Below, piece by piece: positions 34,645-43,471 of a DNA stretch of 64,000 nt. The notes beneath the pieces are model-generated. The model saw only the letters and a list, made by a program, of their open reading frames with translations, did not search any database and was not told the origin of the DNA. The translations under genes and the position numbers were made by a program. The stretch's first letter is position 1, and each line of letters starts with the position of its first letter. The stretch lies in assembly GCF_900086725.1 (NCBI RefSeq), contig NZ_LT574836.1:452034-516033 (forward strand), written 5' to 3'. Origin of the DNA: Bariatricus massiliensis. GTDB lineage: Bacteria > Bacillota > Clostridia > Lachnospirales > Lachnospiraceae.

Positions 34645-35022
34645 ATGGAAAAAGAAAAGACAATGAAAAAAAACGACTGGCTCTTGCTGTTTGTTATATT
34701 GCTTACAGCGGCGCTTATATTTTTTATTCGATATTTTGTCGGGGATGAGCATCCGGGGTATGTGACCGTCAGAGTCGGCGGAGAAATCACGGAGACTTAT
34801 GATTTGTCCGAAGATCAGACCGTCAAGATCAATGAAGGCACCAATGTCATGAAGATAGAGGATAAGACAGTGAATATGATAGACGCCAACTGCCCGGATA
34901 AGCTGTGCGTACATCAGAAGCCGATTTCAAAAAATAATGAAAGCATTATCTGCCTTCCTAACAATGTGGTGGTTCAGATTGTGAGCCAAGACGAATCTGA
35001 GCTCGATGCGGTGACGAACTAG
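34645..35022 (+). CDS. NusG domain II-containing membrane-anchored protein
   Basis: A 125-residue protein from the ATG behind GAGAGGG. It has one N-terminal membrane segment (WLLLFVILLTAALIFFI) and a small outward beta-domain of the NusG_II type, containing NMIDANCPDKLCVHQKPIS with a conserved CPDKxC pair, and CLPNNVVVQI. Such proteins often sit next to a Gx transporter and ApbE in Clostridia, as here, and may belong to a redox or flavinylation system. It is not the transcription factor NusG. Confidence 0.88.
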   Translation: MEKEKTMKKNDWLLLFVILLTAALIFFIRYFVGDEHPGYVTVRVGGEITETYDLSEDQTVKINEGTNVMKIEDKTVNMIDANCPDKLCVHQKPISKNNESIICLPNNVVVQIVSQDESELDAVTN

Positions 35023-35034
35023 GAGGCGGATTTT

Positions 35035-35532
35035 TTGAAACATAAAGTAGCATATTTCGGAGTCTTTGCGGCGCTGGCTTTGATATTCAGTTATGTGGAA
35101 TCTTTGATTCCCTTTCAGATAGGAATTCCTGGTGTGAAATTGGGGTTTGCTAATTTGATAACGGTGACGGCCCTCTATAAGATGGGAGTAAAGGAAGCGG
35201 CGTGCCTGTCGGTTCTTCGAATCGTGTTGTCCGGCTTCCTCTTTGCCAATTTATTCAGTATTATTTACAGTATGGCGGGCGCCGGTCTCAGCCTTCTGGC
35301 GATGGCCCTGTTAAAGCGGAGAGGTTCTTTCAGCGTTTTCGGTGTCAGCATGGCGGGAGGTGTGGCCCATAATATCGGGCAGATTATTGTTGCCATGCTT
35401 GTGGTAGAGACATTCAGTGTCATCTATTATGTTCCGGTTCTTATGGTCGCCGGTCTCATCACGGGGCTCCTGATCGGAGTGCTTGCCCGGGAGATGCTGA
35501 AAAGGCTCGCAAAATTAGAACTTAGGCTGTAA
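35035..35532 (+). CDS. Gx transporter-family protein (HepS-I-like)
   Basis: A 165-residue membrane protein with five or six hydrophobic segments, starting at TTG 8 nt after AGGAGG. The motif LIPFQIGIPGVKLGFANLIT and the LRIVLSGFLFANLFSIIYS stretch match the Gx transporter family, sometimes annotated as component I of heptaprenyl diphosphate synthase. It is related in shape to small substrate-specific components of ECF-type uptake systems. It probably acts together with the NusG-II protein; the substrate is unknown. Confidence 0.85.
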   Translation: MKHKVAYFGVFAALALIFSYVESLIPFQIGIPGVKLGFANLITVTALYKMGVKEAACLSVLRIVLSGFLFANLFSIIYSMAGAGLSLLAMALLKRRGSFSVFGVSMAGGVAHNIGQIIVAMLVVETFSVIYYVPVLMVAGLITGLLIGVLAREMLKRLAKLELRL

Positions 35533-35548
35533 AGGAGGAAGACAGAGG

Positions 35549-36154
35549 ATGATTTCATATATAAGAGGAGAGCTGGCGGCTCTTGAGACGGATAAAGTGG
35601 TTGTGGATGTAGGCGGTGTCGGATATGGTATCTACATGTCCTCTGAGGCTATGGGGATGCTTCCATCTGCAGGACATGAGGTAAAGATTCATACTTATCT
35701 CAATGTAAAGGAAGACGCGATGCAGTTATTCGGCTTTTTGACGCGGGACGATTTGGAAGTATTCAAATTGATTATCGGGGTGAACGGTATTGGGCCTAAG
35801 GGAGGCCTGAGCATTCTCTCACAGCTGACGCCGGATGACTTGCGGTTTGCCGTGATGGCGAATGATGTCAAAGCGATTTCCGCGGCGCCGGGAGTCGGCA
35901 GGAAGACTGCGGAAAAGCTGATCTTGGAGCTGAAGGATAAACTAAGTATAGAAGATGCCCTGAGCCATTCGGAGGAGTCGGATTTCCTTCCGGCCGGCGG
36001 CGCCGGGCAGGAGGTACAGGCAGACGCCGTGCAGGCGCTGGTGGCTCTGGGATATGGAAGCACGGAAGCACTGCGGGCAGTTAAAAAGATTGATTCGAGT
36101 GACGGGGTGACTGTGGAAGAAATTTTGAAGCAGGCCTTAAAATATTTGATGTAG
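35549..36154 (+). CDS. ruvA: Holliday junction DNA helicase subunit RuvA
   Basis: Tetrameric protein that binds the four-way junction during recombination repair, 201 residues. Domain I (OB fold, MISYIRGELAALETDKVVVDVGGVGYGI), domain II with the helix-hairpin-helix pairs (GVNGIGPKGGLSILS and AAPGVGRKTAEKLI), and domain III at the C-terminus (VQALVALGYGSTEALRAVKKI), which touches RuvB. It is 14 bp upstream of ruvB, as usual. Confidence 0.97.
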   Translation: MISYIRGELAALETDKVVVDVGGVGYGIYMSSEAMGMLPSAGHEVKIHTYLNVKEDAMQLFGFLTRDDLEVFKLIIGVNGIGPKGGLSILSQLTPDDLRFAVMANDVKAISAAPGVGRKTAEKLILELKDKLSIEDALSHSEESDFLPAGGAGQEVQADAVQALVALGYGSTEALRAVKKIDSSDGVTVEEILKQALKYLM

Positions 36155-36167
36155 CAGAGGTAGCACT

Positions 36168-37175
36168 ATGGGAAAGCGGATTATTACCACAGAGAATCTG
36201 GAAGAAGACATAAGGATAGAGAATAATCTAAGGCCTCAGATGCTCTGCGATTATATCGGACAAGAAAAGGCGAAGGAAACATTAAAGATTTATATTGAGG
36301 CGGCAAAGTCTAGGTCAGAATCACTGGATCATGTATTGTTCTATGGCCCCCCGGGGCTGGGGAAAACGACCCTTGCGGGAATTATTGCCAATGAGATGGG
36401 AGTGAATATGAAGATTACGTCTGGCCCGGCTATCGAGAAACCGGGAGAGATAGCAGCAATCTTGAATAACCTTCAGGAAGGCGATGTCCTGTTCGTGGAT
36501 GAGATCCACCGGCTGAACCGTCAGGTGGAGGAGGTGCTCTATCCTGCCATGGAAGATTACGCCATCGATATTATGATTGGCAAGGGCGCTTCTGCCCGGT
36601 CGATACGTCTTGACCTGCCGCATTTTACATTGGTGGGAGCGACCACAAGGGCGGGGATGCTGACGGCGCCGCTCAGGGATAGGTTCGGTGTGGTCAACCG
36701 TCTCGAATTCTATACGGAGCAGGAATTGACAACTATCATTATGCGCTCTGCGAAGGTACTCGAGGTGGAAATCGAAAAAGCAGGGGCGCTGGAGCTTGCC
36801 AAACGCTCACGTGGGACGCCCAGACTTGCTAACCGTCTATTAAAGCGTGTGCGGGATTTTGCTCAGGTTAAATACGACGGTATCATCACAAAGGAAGTTG
36901 CGGCCTACGCGCTGGATCTGCTGGACGTGGACAGACTGGGCTTAGACCATGTGGACCGGAACATTTTACTGACTATGATACAAAAATTTCAGGGAGGCCC
37001 GGTAGGATTGGATACACTGGCGGCATCAATTGGAGAGGACGCGGGCACAATAGAAGACGTGTATGAACCGTATTTATTGAAGAACGGATTTATACAAAGA
37101 ACTCCCCGGGGGAGGGTCGTCACGGAACGCTCATACCATCATTTAGGAATTTCTGTTGAAAATCTTGAAAAATAG
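36168..37175 (+). CDS. ruvB: Holliday junction helicase motor RuvB
   Basis: AAA+ ATPase that drives branch migration with RuvA, 335 residues. Walker A is GPPGLGKTTLA near residue 62, Walker B is VLFVDEIHRLN, sensor 1 lies in LVGATTRAGMLTAPLRDRFG, and the C-terminal winged helix ends FIQRTPRGRVVTERSYHHLG. The length is typical. It is followed by the zapA promoter. Confidence 0.98.
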   Translation: MGKRIITTENLEEDIRIENNLRPQMLCDYIGQEKAKETLKIYIEAAKSRSESLDHVLFYGPPGLGKTTLAGIIANEMGVNMKITSGPAIEKPGEIAAILNNLQEGDVLFVDEIHRLNRQVEEVLYPAMEDYAIDIMIGKGASARSIRLDLPHFTLVGATTRAGMLTAPLRDRFGVVNRLEFYTEQELTTIIMRSAKVLEVEIEKAGALELAKRSRGTPRLANRLLKRVRDFAQVKYDGIITKEVAAYALDLLDVDRLGLDHVDRNILLTMIQKFQGGPVGLDTLAASIGEDAGTIEDVYEPYLLKNGFIQRTPRGRVVTERSYHHLGISVENLEK

Positions 37176-37204
37176 TTGGTTTTTGTCTTAAGATAGTTTA
37201 TAAT
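37176..37204 (+). promoter_or_regulatory. Promoter for zapA
   Basis: TTGGTT and a perfect TATAAT with a 17-bp spacer. Confidence 0.7.
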
Positions 37205-37241
37205 GTAATGAGGAATTGAAGAGCGGGTAAGGAGGTTCTTT

Positions 37242-37655
37242 ATGGCATCGTCAAAAAATTACACAGAAGTTCTAATAGGTGGAAAGGTTTTTACGCTCAG
37301 TGGTTTTGAGAGCGAAGATTATTTACAGAAAGTATCCACCTACCTGAACCATAAGATTGAAGAGTGTACAAGCAGTGAGGGGTACCGTAAGCAGAGCGCC
37401 GAAGCGAGGAGCGTGCTGCTTGCCCTTAATATTGCGGACGACTATTTCAAGGCTAAAAAGCAGGGCGGGGCGCTGGAGAGTGACATTGAGTCGAAAGACA
37501 AAGAGATGTACGACTTGAAGCATGAACTGATTTCCATTCAAATAAAGTATGAAAATGCTGAAAAGGCATTAGAGAAACTAAAAGAAGAGAATCAGGAACT
37601 GCAGATGAAAATTGTGCAGCTTGAAACAGAGATGAAGAATCATCGCAAAAAATAG
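37242..37655 (+). CDS. zapA: Cell division protein ZapA
   Basis: Small FtsZ-ring stabilising protein, 137 residues. The N-terminal ZapA domain (VLIGGKVFTLSGFESEDYLQKVSTYLN) is followed by a long coiled coil to the C-terminus (residues about 70-137, LKHELISIQIKYENAEKALEK). The coiled coil is longer than that of Bacillus ZapA, as is common in Clostridia. It has its own promoter and a terminator that overlaps its stop codon. Confidence 0.92.
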   Translation: MASSKNYTEVLIGGKVFTLSGFESEDYLQKVSTYLNHKIEECTSSEGYRKQSAEARSVLLALNIADDYFKAKKQGGALESDIESKDKEMYDLKHELISIQIKYENAEKALEKLKEENQELQMKIVQLETEMKNHRKK

Positions 37656-37678
37656 ACTGTCTTAGGACAGTCTTTTTT
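37654..37678 (+). terminator. Terminator after zapA
   Basis: AGACTGTC pairs with GACAGTCT around TTAG, followed by five T residues; it begins at the zapA stop codon. Confidence 0.88.
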
Positions 37679-37727
37679 CACTTACAGGGCCAGCCATAGG
37701 TCTGACAGGGAAGATAAAGGGGACAGT

Positions 37728-40163
37728 ATGAGAGGATTAACAGAGATATTGGCGCCTGCGGGTTCCATGGATAGTTTGAAAGCGGCGGTAGCGGCGGGGG
37801 CTGATGCCGTATATGCAGGAGGCAGCCGTTTCGGGGCCAGAGCGTATGCGGACAATTTTGATGAGACAGGTCTTATGGACGCCATTGATTATGTGCACCT
37901 GCATGGCAGAAAATTATACTTGACCGTGAATACATTATTGAAGGAACAGGAGCTGGAGGGGCAATTATACGATTATCTTATGCCTTATTACAAGCAGGGG
38001 CTTGACGCGGTAATCGTACAGGATATCGGTGTGCTTCACTATATAAGGAAGTATTTTCCCGAACTTCCGATTCATGCGAGCACCCAGATGACCATTACCG
38101 GGATAGACGGCGCCAGACTGCTGGAGGCAGAGGGCGTGGAGCGTGTTGTGACGGCGAGAGAACTTCATATAGACGAGATTCAAAAAATCTCGAGGGAGAC
38201 GGGGCTTGAGATTGAGAGCTTTGTGCATGGAGCCCTTTGTTACTGTTATTCGGGACAATGCCTGTTCAGCAGCTTTTTAGGAGGCCGCAGCGGCAACCGA
38301 GGCCAGTGCGCCCAGCCCTGCAGACTGAAATACCGGGCGGAGGGGCAGAGGGAGGAGCAGTATCTCCTGAGCCTGAAAGACATCTGTACGCTTGAGTCCA
38401 TTCCCGAGCTGATAGAAGCGGGAATCGATTCTTTTAAAATCGAAGGCCGTATGAAGAAGCCGGAATATGTGGCAGGTGTGACGGCCATGTACCGGAAATA
38501 TACGGATTTATATTACAACCTGAAGGAGGAATGCCCAGATGGAACGAAGACGGCAGCATTTATAAAGGAAAAGTTCCGGATAGAAGATAGGGACAGGGAG
38601 ATGCTGCTGGATTTGTATAACAGAGGAGGATTTCACGGCGGATATTATTATACAGCCAATGGCAGGGAGATGATGGCGCTGGACCGTCCGAATCACGCAG
38701 GTGTGCCAGCGGTGCGTCTGGAGCAGAGGCAGGGGAGAAAGTGGTGTGGAACTGTCCTGACAGACTTGAACCCACAGGATGTTCTGGAGCTGCCCGTGAC
38801 AAAAGGGCAAGAGAAAGCAGGAAATTATACCTGTGGTTTTTCCGCGCTTAAAGGGACGAAGATTCAATTGTCATTATCGGCAGCTTGTCCGCTGAAACCG
38901 GGAATGATACTCAACAGGACGAGAAACGACAGGCTGATTCAATCACTGCGGGATCAGTATGTGGATAGAAAAATAAAAGAAAAAATTAATGGAAAATTCA
39001 CTCTTTCTGCGGGTGAAATTGCTACACTTAGTATAAGCTGTGGGGAAGTGTCGGTTACGGTACAGGGTGAAATGGCACAGGAAGCTTTGAATCAGCCGAT
39101 GGATGCGCAGCGGATAAGAAAGCAGCTGCAGAAAACTGGTAATACAGCATTTGAATTTGAAGAATTGGAAATCGGAATAGAAGGTAAACCGTTCATGCCT
39201 CTGCAAAGTATCAATGAGATGAGACGGGAAGCACTGGAGAAGCTTGAGCGGGCTATGGTGGAAACATTTAGAAGAACAATGCCGCAGCAGATTTCCCGGA
39301 AGCTGTCATGGACAGAGGAAGAAAAAGGACCACAGGGCAGGATACCTGAACTCTATGCGACAGCCAGTACCAGAGAGCAGCTGAGCGTACTATTTGATTC
39401 GCAGGAAGTTTCCAGAATCTATGCAGATTGCACAGTGTTCCCCACAATCTGGGAAAATCAGGATATTGTGAATCTTACGGCGCAGGCACATCGGAAGGGA
39501 AAAGAAATTTATCTTTGTATGCCTCATATTTTCCGGGAAAAGACGAGAAAACAATTTGCACAGGGGTGGGATTTGATTGAGAACGCCGGTTTTGACGGCA
39601 TGCTGGTAAGAAATTATGAAAGTTTTCAATTCCTTTCCCAGAGAGGGTTTGCAAAATCTGTGATTACAGACTATAATCTATATCAGTTCAACCGGTGGGC
39701 CAAGGCATTCTGGAAGGAAAGGGGCGCCGCAGGCTTTACAGCGCCGCTGGAGCTGAATGCAGCGGAACTTAGAGAATTAGGCATATCTGCCGGCGAATTG
39801 CTTGTCTATGGATTTGTGCCTATGATAGTATCTGCCGGCTGCGTGAAGAAAACGCTGGGAAAATGTGGCAAGGGAGTCGATATTGTCGGCATTACCGACC
39901 GGTATCATAAAAAGTTTCCGGTGAAAGCAAATTGTGATTACTGTTATAATATTATGTACAACTATGCTCCGGTCTATCTCGGAGATAAGCTGGAGGAAGT
40001 ATATGCACTGAATCCGGCCGCCATGCGCCTCGGTTTTACCGTGGAGAGCCGGGATGAGACAAGACAGGTGCTGGAGCTCTTTAAAAAGGCTGCGGCGGGG
40101 GACGTGGCAGAGTTTACAGGCAGGGATTTTACCAGAGGGCATTTTAAAAGAGGAATAAAGTAG
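37728..40163 (+). CDS. U32-family peptidase-like protein (RlhA-like, DUF3656)
   Basis: An 811-residue protein of the U32 family, members of which act in RNA modification: RlhA hydroxylates a 23S rRNA cytidine and TrhP a tRNA uridine, using prephenate. The N-terminal half is the U32 domain (LAPAGSMDSLKAAVAAGADAVY) with cluster-binding cysteines in CYCYSGQCLF and GQCAQPC. A middle DUF3656-like beta domain follows (residues about 370-480), and a C-terminal part holds CDYCYNIMYN. The two-part length is normal for this subgroup. Exact activity is inferred. Confidence 0.9.
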   Translation: MRGLTEILAPAGSMDSLKAAVAAGADAVYAGGSRFGARAYADNFDETGLMDAIDYVHLHGRKLYLTVNTLLKEQELEGQLYDYLMPYYKQGLDAVIVQDIGVLHYIRKYFPELPIHASTQMTITGIDGARLLEAEGVERVVTARELHIDEIQKISRETGLEIESFVHGALCYCYSGQCLFSSFLGGRSGNRGQCAQPCRLKYRAEGQREEQYLLSLKDICTLESIPELIEAGIDSFKIEGRMKKPEYVAGVTAMYRKYTDLYYNLKEECPDGTKTAAFIKEKFRIEDRDREMLLDLYNRGGFHGGYYYTANGREMMALDRPNHAGVPAVRLEQRQGRKWCGTVLTDLNPQDVLELPVTKGQEKAGNYTCGFSALKGTKIQLSLSAACPLKPGMILNRTRNDRLIQSLRDQYVDRKIKEKINGKFTLSAGEIATLSISCGEVSVTVQGEMAQEALNQPMDAQRIRKQLQKTGNTAFEFEELEIGIEGKPFMPLQSINEMRREALEKLERAMVETFRRTMPQQISRKLSWTEEEKGPQGRIPELYATASTREQLSVLFDSQEVSRIYADCTVFPTIWENQDIVNLTAQAHRKGKEIYLCMPHIFREKTRKQFAQGWDLIENAGFDGMLVRNYESFQFLSQRGFAKSVITDYNLYQFNRWAKAFWKERGAAGFTAPLELNAAELRELGISAGELLVYGFVPMIVSAGCVKKTLGKCGKGVDIVGITDRYHKKFPVKANCDYCYNIMYNYAPVYLGDKLEEVYALNPAAMRLGFTVESRDETRQVLELFKKAAAGDVAEFTGRDFTRGHFKRGIK

Positions 40164-40171
40164 GTGGAGAA

Positions 40172-41716
40172 TTGGTAAATATTGTTGTTGAGTTGTCAAA
40201 ATACTTGATGATTATTATGATTGCTATTTATACATTCGAGTGTTTTGCTGTATTTAATTTTTCGGATGAACATACGAAGCGCAGTATTATGAGGCGTCAG
40301 AATGTATTGATGTTCATGATACACTTTATCGCGTTTCTAGTCATGTATCTTCAGACGGAAGAGAAGAAGATGATAGGCTTCTATGCCATGCAGGTCGTGC
40401 TGTTTCTGGCAATTATACTGCTGTACACGAAAGTCTATCCAAAAGTATCCCGTTTGGTCGTCAATAATATGTGTATGCTGATGAGCATCGGGTTCATCAT
40501 GATTACGAGACTGTCCTACAATAAGGCGGTAAAACAGCTGGTTATTGTAGCCGGTTCTGTGGCTCTGAGCCTGCTGGTACCGATTATTATCCGGAAGGTC
40601 AAGGTACTTTCTGAATGGAGGAAGTTTTACGCGGCGGCAGGTGTCGTACTGCTGGGCGTAGTATTGGTTCTGGGACAGGTAACCGGGGGGGCCATGCTCG
40701 GGTTTTCTATCGCCGGCATCAACATCCAGCCCTCCGAGTTGGTAAAGTTGATCTTTGTATTTTTTGTAGCGGCAAGCTTGAAGAAGGATACCAGCTTCCG
40801 AAACGTGGTAATTACGACCGTGATAGCGGCGGGGCATGTACTAATTTTGGTGATTTCAAAAGATTTAGGTGCGGCCCTGATTATTTTTGCGGTATATCTG
40901 GTTATGCTTTATGTAGCAACGAGGCAGCCATTGTATGTCGCCGCCGGACTTGGCGCGGGCAGTGTGGCTTCCGTGGCTGCTTATTACCTGTTCAGCCATG
41001 TGCGGGTCAGAGTTGTTGTCTGGAAGGATCCTTTCGCCGTCTATGACAGCGGAGGTTACCAGATGGCGCAGTCATTGATGGCAATCGGCACCGGCAGCTG
41101 GTTCGGTATGGGGCTTTTCCAAGGGGCAGCCGATAAAATTCCGGTAGGGGATACCGATTTTATCTTTTCATCAATCGCAGAAGAGCTGGGATTGATATTT
41201 GCCCTCTGTTTAATTTTAATCTGTGTCAGTGTATATGTGATGTTCTTGAATATTGCCATGCAGCTGCATGACAGGTTCTACAAATTAGTAGCGCTGGGAC
41301 TTGGCACCTGTTATATTTTCCAGTCATTTTTGAATATTGGCGGTGTGATTAATTTTATACCTTCCACGGGTGTTACGCTGCCGCTGGTTAGTTATGGGGG
41401 AAGCTCTCTGCTCAGCACAGTGCTTATGTTCGCGACTATTCAAGGATTGTATATATTAAGAGAAGACGAGGAAGAGGATATTGAAAGAAAGAAAGAGCAG
41501 CAGTTACGGTCAAGACGATCTGGATCTCGAACTTCAGAACCTTCCGGACGAAAGCGGGCGCCGGAAGCAAAGAAAGCCTCAGCCGCAAGAAAGAGCGCAG
41601 GGGCAAAAAAGGCGCCGTCCGCAGGAAGAGCAGAAGCGGCCAAAGGCCGCAGAGCGTCCGATAAGCGCACGTCAGGAGGAGAAAGACCGCAGACGTCTCG
41701 AAAAACAAGAAGCTAA
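40172..41716 (+). CDS. FtsW/RodA/SpoVE-family glycan polymerase with basic tail
   Basis: SEDS-family peptidoglycan glycosyltransferase, 514 residues, ten membrane segments. It starts at TTG behind GGTGGAG. Family motifs are GINIQPSELVKLIFVFF, SKDLGAALIIFAVYLVML, the periplasmic VVWKDPFAVYDSGGYQMAQSL, and GVINFIPSTGVTLPLVSYGGSS. The last 80 or so residues form a Lys/Arg/Ala/Ser-rich cytosolic tail that is encoded by the same DNA as the N-terminus of the next protein. It pairs with the following class B PBP, as SEDS proteins do. Confidence 0.93.
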   Translation: MVNIVVELSKYLMIIMIAIYTFECFAVFNFSDEHTKRSIMRRQNVLMFMIHFIAFLVMYLQTEEKKMIGFYAMQVVLFLAIILLYTKVYPKVSRLVVNNMCMLMSIGFIMITRLSYNKAVKQLVIVAGSVALSLLVPIIIRKVKVLSEWRKFYAAAGVVLLGVVLVLGQVTGGAMLGFSIAGINIQPSELVKLIFVFFVAASLKKDTSFRNVVITTVIAAGHVLILVISKDLGAALIIFAVYLVMLYVATRQPLYVAAGLGAGSVASVAAYYLFSHVRVRVVVWKDPFAVYDSGGYQMAQSLMAIGTGSWFGMGLFQGAADKIPVGDTDFIFSSIAEELGLIFALCLILICVSVYVMFLNIAMQLHDRFYKLVALGLGTCYIFQSFLNIGGVINFIPSTGVTLPLVSYGGSSLLSTVLMFATIQGLYILREDEEEDIERKKEQQLRSRRSGSRTSEPSGRKRAPEAKKASAARKSAGAKKAPSAGRAEAAKGRRASDKRTSGGERPQTSRKTRS

Positions 41717-43121
41717 GAAAAAGAAAAGAACGAATAAAGAATTTGCCAGAGTGACCTATATGTTCGTTGTCCTGTTCTTAGTCATGGGCGGATATCTGGT
41801 CTATTTCAATGTGGTGAAAAGCAGGGAAGTGGTCAATAGTACTTACAATGTCCGGCAGGATTTGATGGCGGAGCGCGTTGTGCGGGGAAAAATACTGGAC
41901 AGCGAAGGTGAAGTGCTTGCAGAGACAGTGACGGAGGAGGACGGAAGCGAGAGCAGGGAATATCCCTACGGTGACTTGTTCGCCCACGCGGTAGGGTTTG
42001 CGGACAAGGGGAAATCCGGGCTGGAGTCTGTACAGAATTTTAACCTGCTCACGTCCAACGCTTTTTTCTTGGAAAAGCTTGCCAAGGAATTCCGAGGAGA
42101 GAAAAATGTGGGGGACAACGTGGTAACTACATTGAATACCACGCTCCAACAGGCGGCCTCAGACGCTCTGGGGAACAATAAGGGCGCGGCAGTCGTCATG
42201 GAGGCCAGCACGGGAAAGATACTTGCCATGGTCTCGAAGCCTTCTTTTGATGCCAATGCAGTGGCGGCCAATTGGGAGGCACTGAACAATGACGAGAACA
42301 GTGCACTGCTGAACAGGGCCATGCTGGGGCAGTATGCGCCAGGTTCTACGTTCAAAGTTGTGACTGCGCTGGAATACATTAGGGAGCATTCGGATTACAG
42401 TAATTATACATTTGACTGTACGGGTGAATTCACGCAGGACGGTACGACCATCCACTGTTACGACAGTCAGGTGCACGGAAGCGAGGATCTTGGAGACTCC
42501 GTGGCCAATTCCTGCAACTCATCTTTTTCCAATATTGGGCTTGGGCTTGATAAAACAAAATGGAAGAACACGACGAAGGATCTGCTGTTCGACTCTAAGC
42601 TGCCCAGCGATTTGAAATACAGACAGAGCAGGTTCCGTTTAGATAAGAAGGATAGCAGCGCACAGACAATGATGACTGCCATAGGGCAGGGGGAGACGCA
42701 GGTCAGCCCTTACCACATGGCTATGATTACGGCGGCCATAGCAAATGGCGGAACATTGATGAAGCCCTATCTTGTGGATAAGATTACAAATTATACCGGA
42801 ACGACGGTGAAGAAATATATGCCTGAGAAGTATGACACACTCATGACGTCCGCAGAGGCGGCACAGCTCACGGAATATATGAAGGGCGTGGTTGACTATG
42901 GGACAGGGGCGTCACTTGGGGGCGAGTCTTACACGGTGGCAGGCAAGACCGGGACCGCGGAGGTCAGTGTAGATAAACAGATGGTACATTCGTGGTTTGT
43001 TGGATTTTCTAATGTGGATAATCCGGAGCTGGTAGTCAGCGTTGTGGTGGAAGATGCCGACACGGCAAGCATCACAGGAACCAGCGTGGCGAAACAAATT
43101 TTCAATGCTTATTACTATTAA
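41481..43121 (+). CDS. Class B penicillin-binding protein (PBP2-like transpeptidase)
   Basis: Cell-wall transpeptidase partner of the SEDS protein, 546 residues from a TTG start preceded by GAAGAGGATA. A highly basic cytosolic region (residues 1-88) leads to one membrane segment (TYMFVVLFLVMGGYLVYF), a dimerisation-like domain and a transpeptidase domain with the three active-site motifs STFK (GSTFKVV), SCN and KTG (GKTGTAEV). Its first 236 bp overlap the preceding gene in the +1 frame. A start at the GTG at 41751, near the membrane segment, is the alternative but lacks a ribosome site. Confidence 0.93.
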   Translation: MKERKSSSYGQDDLDLELQNLPDESGRRKQRKPQPQERAQGQKRRRPQEEQKRPKAAERPISARQEEKDRRRLEKQEAKKKKRTNKEFARVTYMFVVLFLVMGGYLVYFNVVKSREVVNSTYNVRQDLMAERVVRGKILDSEGEVLAETVTEEDGSESREYPYGDLFAHAVGFADKGKSGLESVQNFNLLTSNAFFLEKLAKEFRGEKNVGDNVVTTLNTTLQQAASDALGNNKGAAVVMEASTGKILAMVSKPSFDANAVAANWEALNNDENSALLNRAMLGQYAPGSTFKVVTALEYIREHSDYSNYTFDCTGEFTQDGTTIHCYDSQVHGSEDLGDSVANSCNSSFSNIGLGLDKTKWKNTTKDLLFDSKLPSDLKYRQSRFRLDKKDSSAQTMMTAIGQGETQVSPYHMAMITAAIANGGTLMKPYLVDKITNYTGTTVKKYMPEKYDTLMTSAEAAQLTEYMKGVVDYGTGASLGGESYTVAGKTGTAEVSVDKQMVHSWFVGFSNVDNPELVVSVVVEDADTASITGTSVAKQIFNAYYY

Positions 43122-43141
43122 AGGCAGAAAAGGCGGCGCTT

Positions 43142-43468
43142 ATGAGGTTTTACAAATATTTGTATGTCAGCGACAGTATGGTAAAGAGAAAAAAGAAGAC
43201 AGTGAAACATCTGAGAAGCGGTAAATATCCAATAGGAACTTATATTATCGTTTTGATTGAAGAGGGGCCGAATCAGCTGGAATTCTACAACACTGCACTT
43301 CTGAAACAAAAGCTTTTAGATGACAGGCGGCAGTTTGTTGTAGGACTGGCCTCAGGATATGACGACGCGGTCTATCTGGTGGAGGAAATTGTGCGTGATG
43401 TATTTGAAAATACCGGGGATGCTGATATCCGTGCGTATATTATGAAACAAGAAGGCAGGGAGAAATAG
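43142..43468 (+). CDS. Conserved small hypothetical protein
   Basis: A 108-residue soluble protein that I do not recognise. It begins MRFYKYLYVSDSMVKRKKK, has an alternating beta/alpha pattern (GTYIIVLIEEGPNQLEFYN, QFVVGLASGYDDAVYLVEEIVRDVFENTG), and ends polar. No signal or membrane segment. It starts behind AGGCGG 20 bp after the PBP gene and ends 3 bp before the DUF2953 gene, so it is very likely co-transcribed with both. Function unknown. Confidence 0.8.
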   Translation: MRFYKYLYVSDSMVKRKKKTVKHLRSGKYPIGTYIIVLIEEGPNQLEFYNTALLKQKLLDDRRQFVVGLASGYDDAVYLVEEIVRDVFENTGDADIRAYIMKQEGREK

Positions 43469-43471
43469 GAT

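Noticed and set aside
34645..35022. Transcription factor NusG
   Set aside because: The protein has a membrane anchor and only domain II; the NGN domain is absent.
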